Below are positions 14,961-22,262 of a DNA stretch of 29,092 nucleotides, one piece after another. The stretch is from a virus. The DNA lies in IMG/VR virus record IMGVR_UViG_3300024431_000021, positions 1-29,092 of that record; one strand, written 5' to 3'. The notes under the pieces were generated by a model. That model worked only from the letters and a program-made list of their open reading frames with translations, was not told the DNA's origin and ran no database searches. Position 1 is the stretch's first letter; every line of letters starts with the position of its first letter. The translations under genes and the position numbers were made by a program.

Positions 14961-15598
14961 GGGTTATTTCCCCCTGCCCTAGAAATCCTTCGTGCTTTCT
15001 TTTGTTTAACTCGTTTATTCCATTGAACTGCAAATAATGGACTTTTTATCGATCTTTGTATATTATCAATTTTTCTCAATATTCTCTTTACTGCTCTTAT
15101 AGCCTTGTTTATTTTTCCAACAGTTTTCATAATTCTTGATTTTCTCTTTCTTTTATTTCCTGTCTTACGTCTGAGTGTGGCAACACCGTGTTTACCAATA
15201 ACCATTTTTAATGCCTTTTTAACATATCTTTTTGGTCTTATTCCATCTCTTTGAATTTTTTTTAATATCTTCCAAGTAACATTAACTGCTTCAGGATCAT
15301 CAATTCCTAACTTAATAACAACCCAATCATGTAAAGCATCATAATTTACCCATTTTCCCGGTTTCATACCTCTATCCACCAAACCAGCATATCTATTACT
15401 AGATTCTATGTGAGCCTTACCCATCCACATTACCAATGAAAATGAATTTGCCAAATCTTCTGTGAAATTAATATCTTCATCTCTAAGTATCTGTCTTATA
15501 TTAAGTATAATCTCTGAGCCTACATCCTTTTGTAGTCGTAAAAATTCATATTCATTTGCAGAAACCTGAATAGGTGGAGAAACAGCTAGTGCTGGCAT
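14957..15598 (-). CDS. HK97 gp10-like protein with long basic C-terminus
   Basis: 213 aa. Residues of about 20-110 match the HK97 gp10-type tail completion pattern: a long helix (EIILNIRQILRDE), SFSLVMWMGKAHIESSNRYA, then AGLVDRGMKPGKWVNYDALH. After that, residues 125-213 are extremely basic (KRYVKKALKMVIGKHG, RRKTGNKRKRKSRIMKTVGK, RVKQKKARRIS), which is not part of the usual fold and could contact DNA or the acidic inside of the portal ring. It begins three bases after the connector stop. Confidence 0.65.
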   Translation of the reverse strand: MPALAVSPPIQVSANEYEFLRLQKDVGSEIILNIRQILRDEDINFTEDLANSFSLVMWMGKAHIESSNRYAGLVDRGMKPGKWVNYDALHDWVVIKLGIDDPEAVNVTWKILKKIQRDGIRPKRYVKKALKMVIGKHGVATLRRKTGNKRKRKSRIMKTVGKINKAIRAVKRILRKIDNIQRSIKSPLFAVQWNKRVKQKKARRISRAGGNNP

Positions 15599-15601
15599 TA
15601 T

Positions 15602-16273
15602 CTACCACGTTGAAGTGATTTCACTTCTACTCCACATTATTTCATGTATCTCTTTTTCCCATCTGTCCATTACTTTGTCTTTATTAATATTTCCTTCCCC
15701 ACCGTATGCAATTTGTGACATTTGGAAATCAGTTCCAAGTAAATCTACACAAGTCATAAGTTTACAAAGTTTTTGAATATCCCTTGGTATTGTTTCATCT
15801 TCAGCAAATCGCTTATCATTATCTCCCCCGTATCTGTATGTAATTCTAAATCTGTTTGTAGTAAGTATTGTAAATAAATATCCCCTCAAATATATTATAC
15901 CTTTAACTTCTTGGAAATATATAATTCCGTTTGAACCAGAAAGTTCTGATATATCAGGTGTATTATCAACCCATTCACCACCATCCCAAATTTCAAGTTT
16001 ATCTCCTAGATCATCATCAAATGTTTTAAGATTTCTATGTCTTGGAAACAAAGGCATACCTCTACCCCAATCATAAAGTTTGGTTACACTAAATTCCTCA
16101 GTAGCCTGTCTATCAGGCATCCATGTATGTTGAGTCATTCTGTCAATTCTATCCTCGTTATCCAATATGTTATTTTTAATCATATTTTCATTAGGATCAG
16201 TATTAGGATTTATATCAATTCTAAGCCAATCTGCTATATCTTTAACAGTGCAATAAATGGGTTCTGTACGCAT
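15602..16273 (-). CDS. Head-tail connector (adaptor) protein
   Basis: 223 aa following the capsid genes and preceding the gp10-like gene. The N-terminal half has the adaptor look: CTVKDIADWLRIDINPNTDP, then a helix with DNEDRIDRMTQHTW. The middle is beta (KLEIWDGGEWV, GIIYLRGYLF, NRFRITYRYGG), and a C-terminal helical stretch (IPRDIQKLCKLMTCVDLL) matches the usual segment after the tyrosine-rich strand. Adaptors bind under the portal and recruit the tail. A TATA-like box lies 21 nt upstream. Confidence 0.72.
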   Translation of the reverse strand: MRTEPIYCTVKDIADWLRIDINPNTDPNENMIKNNILDNEDRIDRMTQHTWMPDRQATEEFSVTKLYDWGRGMPLFPRHRNLKTFDDDLGDKLEIWDGGEWVDNTPDISELSGSNGIIYFQEVKGIIYLRGYLFTILTTNRFRITYRYGGDNDKRFAEDETIPRDIQKLCKLMTCVDLLGTDFQMSQIAYGGEGNINKDKVMDRWEKEIHEIMWSRSEITSTW

Positions 16274-16294
16274 ATATAAGGTTTAAGTCTATCG

Positions 16295-16302
16295 TATTTA
16301 AA
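16295..16302 (-). promoter_or_regulatory. TATA-like box for the connector operon
   Basis: Minus-strand TTTAAATA ends 21 nt before the ATG at 16273 and touches the stop of the preceding gene. It probably drives connector, gp10-like and terminator genes. Confidence 0.65.
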
Positions 16303-16563
16303 TTATTCGTATATAATATTGATTTCGCCTGTTCCACTCACAAATTCAGCGTATAAAGCTGTTCTAAATCCCAAGTCTAAATCTTGGTGAATTTGAGCAT
16401 TTTCAGAAACGTCTAGTTTGTATATAACATTACCAGATACATCAACTTCCCTAAGATTAATAATTGCACTTGTTGAATCTATGATAGTAATATGTTTTAA
16501 TTTTCCACTTCTACCTACAACTTCCTCAGAAGAAGAAGTTATTTTATGAGCGTTTCTTGCCAT
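16303..16563 (-). CDS. Small beta-rich protein next to the capsid gene (86 aa)
   Basis: 86 aa with an N-terminal polar stretch (MARNAHKITSSSEEVVGRSG) and a run of short strands (LKHITIIDSTSAIINLREVD, NVIYKLDV, ALYAEFVSGTGEINIIYE). Small beta proteins in this position of HK97-type genomes are often capsid decoration or head completion proteins, but the family is not recognised. It has its own TATA-like box 20 nt upstream. Confidence 0.5.
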   Translation of the reverse strand: MARNAHKITSSSEEVVGRSGKLKHITIIDSTSAIINLREVDVSGNVIYKLDVSENAQIHQDLDLGFRTALYAEFVSGTGEINIIYE

Positions 16564-16583
16564 AGTATATAAAAAAAGTAATA

Positions 16584-16592
16584 GTATATAAG
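16584..16592 (-). promoter_or_regulatory. TATA-like box for the 86-aa gene
   Basis: Minus-strand CTTATATAC ends 20 nt before the ATG at 16563. Confidence 0.5.
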
Positions 16593-16598
16593 ATTTAC

Positions 16599-16967
16599 CT
16601 ATACACCACGTACTGCGACAGTTAGCACTGTGTCAGCTAAATCAGCATCATCATTAACAAGTCCATCATCACGGTCTGTTACATGGAATCTTGCCAAAGC
16701 TGCATCTGAATTTGCATCTGGTACAAAGTCGAGTGTAATTGCAAAGTTGTCTTGTGCTAGTATTTCACAGGCGTAAACTTGCTTTAGTCTTACTTGTGTA
16801 AAGTCAGCAATAAATTCACCAATTACTGAATTGGACAAATCTTCGTCTACGAGTGTTATATCACATACAACCTCTTTTTCTACGCCTACTCCACCAACTT
16901 TGATAACTTGGCTTCTGTCAGCGTTAAGGTGTCTAAACCTTGAATTTTCTACTATTGTTACAGTCAT
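16599..16967 (-). CDS. Small capsid-region protein (122 aa), possible decoration protein
   Basis: 122 aa, the first gene downstream of the major capsid gene. Beta-rich: MTVTIVENSRFRHLNADRSQ, VVCDITLVDEDLS, QVRLKQVYACEILA, FAITLDFVP, ALARFHVTDRDDG. The length and place fit a head decoration or stabilisation protein, but no family signature is seen. It lies after the terminator of the capsid operon and has its own TATA-like box, so it may be made in separate amounts. Confidence 0.5.
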   Translation of the reverse strand: MTVTIVENSRFRHLNADRSQVIKVGGVGVEKEVVCDITLVDEDLSNSVIGEFIADFTQVRLKQVYACEILAQDNFAITLDFVPDANSDAALARFHVTDRDDGLVNDDADLADTVLTVAVRGV

Positions 16968-16987
16968 AATTCAAAATATATTCCCGC

Positions 16988-16995
16988 CATATAAA
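16988..16995 (-). promoter_or_regulatory. TATA-like box for the 122-aa gene
   Basis: Minus-strand TTTATATG ends 20 nt before the ATG at 16967, between the capsid terminator and the gene. Confidence 0.6.
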
Positions 16996-17040
16996 GATTA
17001 TTATATATGGATTTATAAATCTTATTTCATATATGTATAA

Positions 17041-17075
17041 TTTTTAAAAAATTAAAAAAAAATAAAATTTGGGTT
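17041..17075 (-). terminator. Terminator after the major capsid gene
   Basis: Right after the capsid stop the minus strand has a short GGGATAAAACCC hairpin-like element, followed by T-rich runs including nine consecutive T residues (plus-strand A run 17054-17062) and further T tracts. This suits archaeal poly-T termination of the protease-scaffold-capsid transcript. Confidence 0.6.
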
Positions 17076-17081
17076 TTATCC

Positions 17082-18320
17082 CTAGATTCCTGAAGCTATG
17101 TCTCTAATCTTGGCTTGTGCTTTAAAGTTTCTACAAGTTGTTTCTGCTAACATATTGTACAAAGCTCTGTCGTTGAAAGCTTCGTTTATGAAAGGATAAC
17201 CTTGTTGTCTCTTTCCAGCCTCATAGTAAACTATTGGTTTAAGTACCTGAATACCTATCAATGGTTTATTTGGGGCGTTCTTGTCTGCACTTGTGTTTAA
17301 GATGAATAAATCACCTACTGAACCTTCTGCTGATTGTGGTGTGTCCTTTGAAGGAATGAATGGCAAGCCATATATCGTGGATATATGTAAACCCGCACCT
17401 GTACCAGTAAAAGTGTCAACACCGTTTACGCCAACACTAAATTCTGTTCTCAAGTCTGCTGTGTTTTGAATCCTGTATGCGTTCATGTAGATTGATTGAA
17501 CTTCTGCATAGGTGTCTTGTCCACCAATAAATACAGTTGGTTCTTTTCCACCAGCAATCCTCACATCTGAAAGTACCTTTCTAAGAATAGCATCTGTTAA
17601 GACATCTGCTGTTCCGATTGTACCGGATGGTGAAGTTACTGTTGCATCATAAGTATCAACAGTTCTATCAATTCCGTTACTGTTAGCTGATCTCCAAGGA
17701 TCATAGTTATCAATTACGTTTGCGTGTGACTCAAATGTATATTCTGCGAAAGAAGCTACGATTCGGTCTAATGATTCTAGGTCTAGTTGCTGTGAAGTGT
17801 CGTCTGCTGATACATCAACTGGAATACGTGTGAGCATTAGATTTACTCTTTCCTTGAATTGATCGCTAGCATAGACTCTTTGTTGTGCAAGAGAACCATA
17901 GTTATCATCTCTGCTGTTGTCTACTAATTGTTCCAAAAGCTCAGAAGCCTCGAATACATACTGTAATGTCTTTGGTTTGACAGTTACCTCTTCAACGTCT
18001 GGTTTAATTGCACCTGCAATATCTCCACCTTCTATTGTACCACCAAATTCTGATAGGTTAGATGTTGGAGTGTATAATCCAGCTTTTGCTGAGAAAATTC
18101 TCCATCCTGAAAAGTCCCAAACATATTTTGGTAAAGCTGCGAATATGTTTGCTTCTAGGTTGAAGTTTGCCCAAGCCATAGCACCAAATAGTGGGTTGTA
18201 GTTTCCGCCTGCTCCCGGATCGGTTGTGCTGAAACCAGCCTTTAGTATCTCATCTGGTGTTCGGTTGTAAGTATAGTTTACAAGCTCGTCAATAGTGCGA
18301 AGTCCTAAATAGGTAGACAT
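17082..18320 (-). CDS. Major capsid protein, HK97 fold
   Basis: 412 aa forming the icosahedral shell. It follows the scaffold-like gene by two bases and a GGGGGAG ribosome site precedes the ATG. The protein has an N-terminal arm (residues 1-50), a likely E-loop and P-domain region with long helix TLQYVFEASELLEQLVDNSR, an ERVNLMLTRI spine-helix-like part, and a C-terminal A-domain (PTVFIGGQDTYAEVQSIYM, YGLPFIPSKDTP, LFILNTSADKN, RALYNMLAETTCRNFKAQAK) typical of capsid proteins. Residues 29-45, GFSTTDPGAGGNYNPLF, recur in another gene (22246-22953). The fold call is from pattern and gene order. Confidence 0.88.
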   Translation of the reverse strand: MSTYLGLRTIDELVNYTYNRTPDEILKAGFSTTDPGAGGNYNPLFGAMAWANFNLEANIFAALPKYVWDFSGWRIFSAKAGLYTPTSNLSEFGGTIEGGDIAGAIKPDVEEVTVKPKTLQYVFEASELLEQLVDNSRDDNYGSLAQQRVYASDQFKERVNLMLTRIPVDVSADDTSQQLDLESLDRIVASFAEYTFESHANVIDNYDPWRSANSNGIDRTVDTYDATVTSPSGTIGTADVLTDAILRKVLSDVRIAGGKEPTVFIGGQDTYAEVQSIYMNAYRIQNTADLRTEFSVGVNGVDTFTGTGAGLHISTIYGLPFIPSKDTPQSAEGSVGDLFILNTSADKNAPNKPLIGIQVLKPIVYYEAGKRQQGYPFINEAFNDRALYNMLAETTCRNFKAQAKIRDIASGI

Positions 18321-18322
18321 TA

Positions 18323-19006
18323 TTAATATGCTCCCCCAAATGTTGGCTGTCCGTTTCCGAACTGACCTTCTTCGTATTTTTGGTGCATAAGAATTAATGC
18401 TTGTTCTGCACTTTGAGTTTCACCAAATCCATTAATAGTTGCCTTCAACATTTGATATGCTGTTGGAATATTGGATCTTGGTTCATCTTGATAAACTTTT
18501 GGTCTAACTGTTTTGACAATTTCGTATGTATTATCAGAACTTTTCTTAACCTCTTCGTCTTTCTTTTCTTCATCCATTTTTGTTACCTCTTCTTTCTCAT
18601 CTTTCTTCTCTTCTTTCTTATCATCATCATCTGCTTTGTTTTCCATTTTCAGACCTTCTACGTCTGCTGTATTGGATTCAAGAGCTGGTGCTATGATTGA
18701 AGCTTGGGAATCAGATGGTTTTGGAGCTACTTCGTTACCAATGGTAACTTTGTCGCCAACATCATCCTTATCCTCGGTCTTTGGCTTATTTTCAGCCTCT
18801 ATACCTGAGTCTACTGGATTAGAGTTGTTTTCCTTAATCAAGGTAAACAGATCATCGAATCTTTTAGTAAAAGTTGCCTCTTGCTGGTCGATTCGTTCGT
18901 CTTGTTTCTTAACAAGTGAAGCTATGATTGAAAGAGCTGAAGGATCAGATTGTTCTGTCTTTTTTACTTCAGAAATTTCTTCTGTTTTTGTTTCTTCGTT
19001 AGTCAT
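18323..19006 (-). CDS. Scaffold-like protein
   Basis: 227 aa, immediately before the capsid gene. It is very rich in Lys, Glu and Asp with little hydrophobic content: an N-terminal coiled-coil-like segment (LSIIASLVKKQDERIDQQEA, FTKRFDDLFTLIKENN), a long low-complexity acidic-basic centre (residues 120-160), and a more ordered C-terminus (NIPTAYQMLKATINGF, AEQALILMHQKYEEGQFGNG). This composition and place are typical of prohead scaffolding, which guides shell assembly and is then cut by the prohead protease. The C-terminal part would contact the capsid protein. Confidence 0.68.
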   Translation of the reverse strand: MTNEETKTEEISEVKKTEQSDPSALSIIASLVKKQDERIDQQEATFTKRFDDLFTLIKENNSNPVDSGIEAENKPKTEDKDDVGDKVTIGNEVAPKPSDSQASIIAPALESNTADVEGLKMENKADDDDKKEEKKDEKEEVTKMDEEKKDEEVKKSSDNTYEIVKTVRPKVYQDEPRSNIPTAYQMLKATINGFGETQSAEQALILMHQKYEEGQFGNGQPTFGGAY

Positions 19007-19024
19007 GTTATTAATAAAATTGAC

Positions 19025-19042
19025 TATTTATAGTATATAAAC
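19025..19042 (-). promoter_or_regulatory. TATA-like boxes for the scaffold-capsid operon
   Basis: Two candidates lie before the ATG at 19006: the palindromic CTATAAATAG about 18 nt upstream and TTTATATAC about 27 nt upstream. The second would leave a short 5' leader if used. Confidence 0.45.
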
Positions 19043-19070
19043 ATCATTTTCAGAATTAAAAAGATTTATA

Positions 19071-20615
19071 TTAGTTATACTTACGTGCTAATTTTTTTAT
19101 GTACTCTAATGTATCATAATCTTCTATTGCTTTTCTAACATTATCTACCCCGAAATGTTTGAGATATGCGTTTACATTCTTATCTTTCCAATGTTTAGGT
19201 GTATCTTCTGGTACAGCCACACCACCACCTTCTTTCTCTACTTCTTTATCTACCACTTCTCCAAGTTTACCTTGTTCTATTTGTATCTTTTTTAAGTTAT
19301 TAGGTTGAATAGCCCTAGTGTGCATCCTATCATCTATTGACTGTGCGTGTTCTGCTGGATTGTTAGATTCATCATGTAGTTCTTTATCTACTGATATTGT
19401 TCTACTTCCAGCTTTTTCACCTTCTTTCTTTGCCTTTGCACCATATTCTTGTTCATCTGTTAATCCTAATTGATGATGTTTTTCAACTTCATCATCTTTC
19501 TCTACTTCATCCCCACCTGAAACAGCTTCAGTGATACCAGATATTATAGCTCCCGCAATAATTGGTGCTATTTTTTCAATAACCCCTTCTTTAATTTTAC
19601 CTTCCATTTTTTTCTGTTGATCTTCTGGTGTTAATCTATTCTGACTGTCCTGAGAAGCATAGTCTTTTTCTACTGCATTGTCTTTAATTCTTCCCTCTAA
19701 TTGTTTCTTTTGTTCTTCTGGTGTTATGTCAGCAAATGTGTGTGATGATTCTGAATCTTTCTTATGTCCTTTAGTACCAGAACTAATAGCATTTATTATA
19801 TCATTAACTTCTTTTGGACTACCTGTACTTTCCCCGACACTTTCTGATCTGGTTTCTGCACTTCTACCAACAAGTGAGGTTGCATCTCCTACGCCTTTCT
19901 TATGTTCTTCCTCTTGTAGTTCTTTACGTTCTATTGAATTACCTGTTATAAATTTCTCTACAGGTTCTTTATCAAACTGTTCTAATTTTTTGTTATCAAC
20001 ATCAACATCTGCATCTAAGTTAGTACCTTTTTCAAACATACAGCCTAGACTTGTACATTGAATAAACTCCCTACCGTTCTCTTCTTTAATCATTTCCTGA
20101 TCCAAGCCTACTGATTTGGCAAATATATTTACTTCTGATATAATAGCAAATGGATTTGCTGGTGTCTCACATAATGCTATCTCATATAACTCTAATTGTT
20201 TTAATTCTAATACCATTCTACCGTCTTTCATTATAGGTTCTCTTTGTTTACTAGCTCCACCCATTGAAAGTCCCGCATATATTCCCTTAACTACCTTATC
20301 CCAAACCTTGTCATATAGTGTAATTCCATCTTTCTTATAGATTTCACCAGTAATTAATACTGTGGCTACTCCTTGATATTCAGATTGTTCATATTTTAAT
20401 ACAGTTCCTACCATTCTATTTGAGTGAAAATCTGATATGACTGGGTTTACTTCCATAAATGCCTTCATTATTTTCATTACTTCTGCAACAAAGATGAACT
20501 CCTGTTGCCTGTCTACTATTTCAGCAGTAATATGTCCTTTAAATATCCTACGATCTCCCTTCTCAACTGTTATTCCTTTTGTTATGAATCGATCAAACTT
20601 TACCCATTCAGTCAT
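19071..20615 (-). CDS. Prohead maturation protease, XkdF-like, with long C-terminal extension
   Basis: 514 aa. The N-terminal 160 residues match the XkdF-type serine protease: DRQQEFIFVAEVMKIM, SDFHSNRMVG (H64), GIYAGLSMGG (S117) and the conserved LELYEIALCETPANPF. These proteases cleave scaffold and capsid during head maturation. Residues 180-514 are a polar, coiled and partly repetitive extension containing a duplicated segment (ITPEEQKKQLEGRIKD and LTPEDQQKKMEGKIKE), a hydrophobic patch (IAPIIAGAIISGITEAVSGG) and an ordered C-terminal end (NAYLKHFGVDNVRKAIEDY). The extension looks scaffold-like although a separate scaffold gene follows. A TATA-like box lies 22 nt upstream. Confidence 0.8.
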   Translation of the reverse strand: MTEWVKFDRFITKGITVEKGDRRIFKGHITAEIVDRQQEFIFVAEVMKIMKAFMEVNPVISDFHSNRMVGTVLKYEQSEYQGVATVLITGEIYKKDGITLYDKVWDKVVKGIYAGLSMGGASKQREPIMKDGRMVLELKQLELYEIALCETPANPFAIISEVNIFAKSVGLDQEMIKEENGREFIQCTSLGCMFEKGTNLDADVDVDNKKLEQFDKEPVEKFITGNSIERKELQEEEHKKGVGDATSLVGRSAETRSESVGESTGSPKEVNDIINAISSGTKGHKKDSESSHTFADITPEEQKKQLEGRIKDNAVEKDYASQDSQNRLTPEDQQKKMEGKIKEGVIEKIAPIIAGAIISGITEAVSGGDEVEKDDEVEKHHQLGLTDEQEYGAKAKKEGEKAGSRTISVDKELHDESNNPAEHAQSIDDRMHTRAIQPNNLKKIQIEQGKLGEVVDKEVEKEGGGVAVPEDTPKHWKDKNVNAYLKHFGVDNVRKAIEDYDTLEYIKKLARKYN

Positions 20616-20637
20616 ATATAAAGGGATATACTTATAC

Positions 20638-20645
20638 TATATAAA
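20638..20645 (-). promoter_or_regulatory. TATA-like box for the protease gene
   Basis: Minus-strand TTTATATA ends 22 nt before the ATG at 20615. Confidence 0.6.
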
Positions 20646-20658
20646 AATTAGGGTTGGT

Positions 20659-20892
20659 CTACGACTGTCCTATCGCAGAGCCATTTGTTTGACCAGCTCT
20701 AAATCCAAAGTAGAACAATGCAGCTCCACCAAAGATTGTACCAAATTGCCATATCTGGTTAAATTGGTCTTGTGACATCTTTATATCGCCATAAACAAAG
20801 CCTGTTCCAATACCTGTAACAATAGTTAGCAAGAAGATTGCTATAACTCCTGTAGCTAAGGTCAATGCGATTTCTCTTTTTGAGATAGCCAT
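20659..20892 (-). CDS. Two-transmembrane-segment protein (77 aa), holin-like candidate
   Basis: 77 aa with two clear membrane segments: residues 8-31 (IALTLATGVIAIFLLTIVTG) and about 48-68 (IWQFGTIFGGAALFYFGFRA), joined by a short polar loop, and a polar C-terminus (GQTNGSAIGQS). Small two-TM proteins in virus structural regions are often holins or membrane-acting release proteins. No lysis enzyme was recognised nearby, and archaeal release differs from bacterial lysis, so the role is open. It shares a palindromic divergent promoter with the plus-strand 193-aa gene. Confidence 0.6.
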   Translation of the reverse strand: MAISKREIALTLATGVIAIFLLTIVTGIGTGFVYGDIKMSQDQFNQIWQFGTIFGGAALFYFGFRAGQTNGSAIGQS

Positions 20893-20907
20893 AGCTTATC
20901 ATAAAAT

Positions 20908-20927
20908 ATACCTTTATATAAAGGTAT
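20908..20927. promoter_or_regulatory. Perfect 20-bp palindromic divergent promoter
   Basis: ATACCTTTATATAAAGGTAT is its own reverse complement and contains TTTATATA on both strands. Its centre is about 25 bp from the minus-strand ATG (20892) and about 25 bp from the plus-strand ATG (20942), so one box can serve two leaderless genes. It could also be a regulator-binding site. Confidence 0.75.
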
Positions 20928-20941
20928 TGTGGTGTTAATTC

Positions 20942-21523
20942 ATGGACTTCTACGTGTATGACAATGTTTACACCTACAACAAACGTGAGCCTTTTAACGG
21001 TGTGCCTACCAGTAGATTAAAGGTTAATTCAATAGATATACAGAGTAACCACTCATTTTGGTTTCACACTGATATGAATTTAGTGACTAATAATGTAAAT
21101 ATACAAAAAAGATATGTGCATATACATGAGGGTATAGGTAGTACAAATCAGATGGAATTTAAGAAAGATCCACTTCATGTAAGCAGAAGTAACATGATAT
21201 ATAATCCTAAAGAAAAAAGGATTGAGATTGGCGGTGGGTGGTTTAAAAAACCTATATTTGCTAAGAAATGTATTTACTATGGAAGCGAGTTACCTCATAA
21301 GAAAATGAACATTGTTGGTGAGTGGTATTATAATTTTGGTGTTGATTCAATGATCTTTATTATAGATTACAGTCCTCAAAAGATACACTTTCATTGGGAA
21401 GATGTAGAAGATGTACCAACACAAGCAGAACAACTAACTAAGATAGCCAAGTTAGAAATAGAGATTGAACAGAAAGAAGCTACTATCGCCCAGCGAAACG
21501 CTGGTCTTGTGTCTGATCTCTAG
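20942..21523 (+). CDS. Hypothetical protein on the plus strand (193 aa)
   Basis: 193 aa, rich in aromatic residues and histidine (MDFYVYDNVYTYNKREPFNG; HSFWFHTDMNLV; KIHFHWEDVEDV), probably a beta-strand domain, ending in a short coiled coil (AEQLTKIAKLEIEIEQKEAT). It is driven by the palindromic promoter and runs against the surrounding virion genes. Its last 41 bases overlap the 3' end of the zinc-ribbon gene on the opposite strand. An accessory gene acquired separately is plausible. Family not recognised. Confidence 0.6.
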   Translation: MDFYVYDNVYTYNKREPFNGVPTSRLKVNSIDIQSNHSFWFHTDMNLVTNNVNIQKRYVHIHEGIGSTNQMEFKKDPLHVSRSNMIYNPKEKRIEIGGGWFKKPIFAKKCIYYGSELPHKKMNIVGEWYYNFGVDSMIFIIDYSPQKIHFHWEDVEDVPTQAEQLTKIAKLEIEIEQKEATIAQRNAGLVSDL

Positions 21524-22025
21524 TAATTCCTTGACCTAATATCTGATTCATATCCTTTCCGAATATACTTCTTTTCTTTCTTTCATCAGGTGCTAGTTTT
21601 GCTCTTCCACCACCTTCTCTATAAGCCGTATGTAATTTCTTTATCCTACGCATACAGGTATCACAAAATGAGGCATTTATCTGCCATATATCGTTGAATT
21701 TCCATTGTTCACATTTATCACACAGTTCCCAAGAAGTTTTCTTTACAACTAGACACATTAATCCCTCTGCTCCACGTTTCTCAATACACTCCCCGCACAT
21801 ATATATCAGGGTACTTAGTATCTTGTCATTCTTACTGCAACCATAACAGTAGCCCTCACTGTAATTATTGATCTTAGTGTGTTCATCAGCCTGTACTCTT
21901 TCCCGAAGTTTCTTAGTTTGATCGTTTTCTTTGGCAGCTCGTTCCTTTAAATCATGTTTCTGAATACGGTCTTTTTGATCTAACCCATCTTCTGTGAAAC
22001 CAAATCTACCGTCATTATTTCCCAT
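21483..22025 (-). CDS. Double zinc-ribbon protein (180 aa)
   Basis: 180 aa. The N-terminal 50 residues are charged helix (KHDLKERAAKENDQTKKLRE). The centre has four CxxC knuckles: GYCYGCSKN, YMCGECIEK, ELCDKCEQW and SFCDTCMRR, enough for two zinc ribbons. The C-terminus is basic and Gln-rich (GGGRAKLAPDERKKRSIFGK, GQGITRDQTQDQ). Such proteins bind nucleic acid or act as small virion parts. The stop of the tiny gene upstream is almost at its ATG, so it is operon-encoded, and its 3' end overlaps the convergent plus-strand gene. Confidence 0.65.
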   Translation of the reverse strand: MGNNDGRFGFTEDGLDQKDRIQKHDLKERAAKENDQTKKLRERVQADEHTKINNYSEGYCYGCSKNDKILSTLIYMCGECIEKRGAEGLMCLVVKKTSWELCDKCEQWKFNDIWQINASFCDTCMRRIKKLHTAYREGGGRAKLAPDERKKRSIFGKDMNQILGQGITRDQTQDQRFAGR

Positions 22026-22027
22026 TA

Positions 22028-22111
22028 TTAATCATCCTCTGCTAACAATAAAAACAATTTCTCATATTTCTTAATAAGTTCATCTGTTATCTTATTATGT
22101 TTTGGTGACAT
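22028..22111 (-). CDS. Tiny ORF (27 aa)
   Basis: ATG at 22111 gives MSPKHNKITDELIKKYEKLF and further, 27 aa, a single charged amphipathic helix ending LLLAEDD. It starts one base after the stop of the 49-aa gene, and its TAA is two bases before the next ATG. The tight packing supports translation, but so short a frame can arise by chance. Confidence 0.45.
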   Translation of the reverse strand: MSPKHNKITDELIKKYEKLFLLLAEDD

Positions 22112-22112
22112 T

Positions 22113-22262
22113 TTAACCGTATATTTCCCTCAAAACAAACAATATTGTCTCCTCAGGTATTCCCTTTGCACTGAAATATTTTACAATATCATAAGCAGTT
22201 ACGAATGGTTTTAACTGTATATAATCTCTTATATTTCGTATTAGATCAGTGTCGTATTGCAT
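22113..22262 (-). CDS. Small helical protein (49 aa)
   Basis: ATG at 22262 gives MQYDTDLIRNIRDYIQLKPF and onward to EETILFVLREIYG, 49 aa. It reads as two or three helices with a turn near SAKGIPEE, a little like a helix-turn-helix unit. It overlaps the 3' end of the 235-aa gene by 17 bp and is followed at once by the 27-aa frame. It fills an otherwise empty gap. Family not recognised. Confidence 0.6.
   Translation of the reverse strand: MQYDTDLIRNIRDYIQLKPFVTAYDIVKYFSAKGIPEETILFVLREIYG

Noticed and set aside
18401-19040. Plus-strand open frames rich in Ser and Phe opposite the scaffold gene
   Set aside because: They mirror the Lys/Glu-rich codons of the scaffold gene and have no promoter or start signal of their own.
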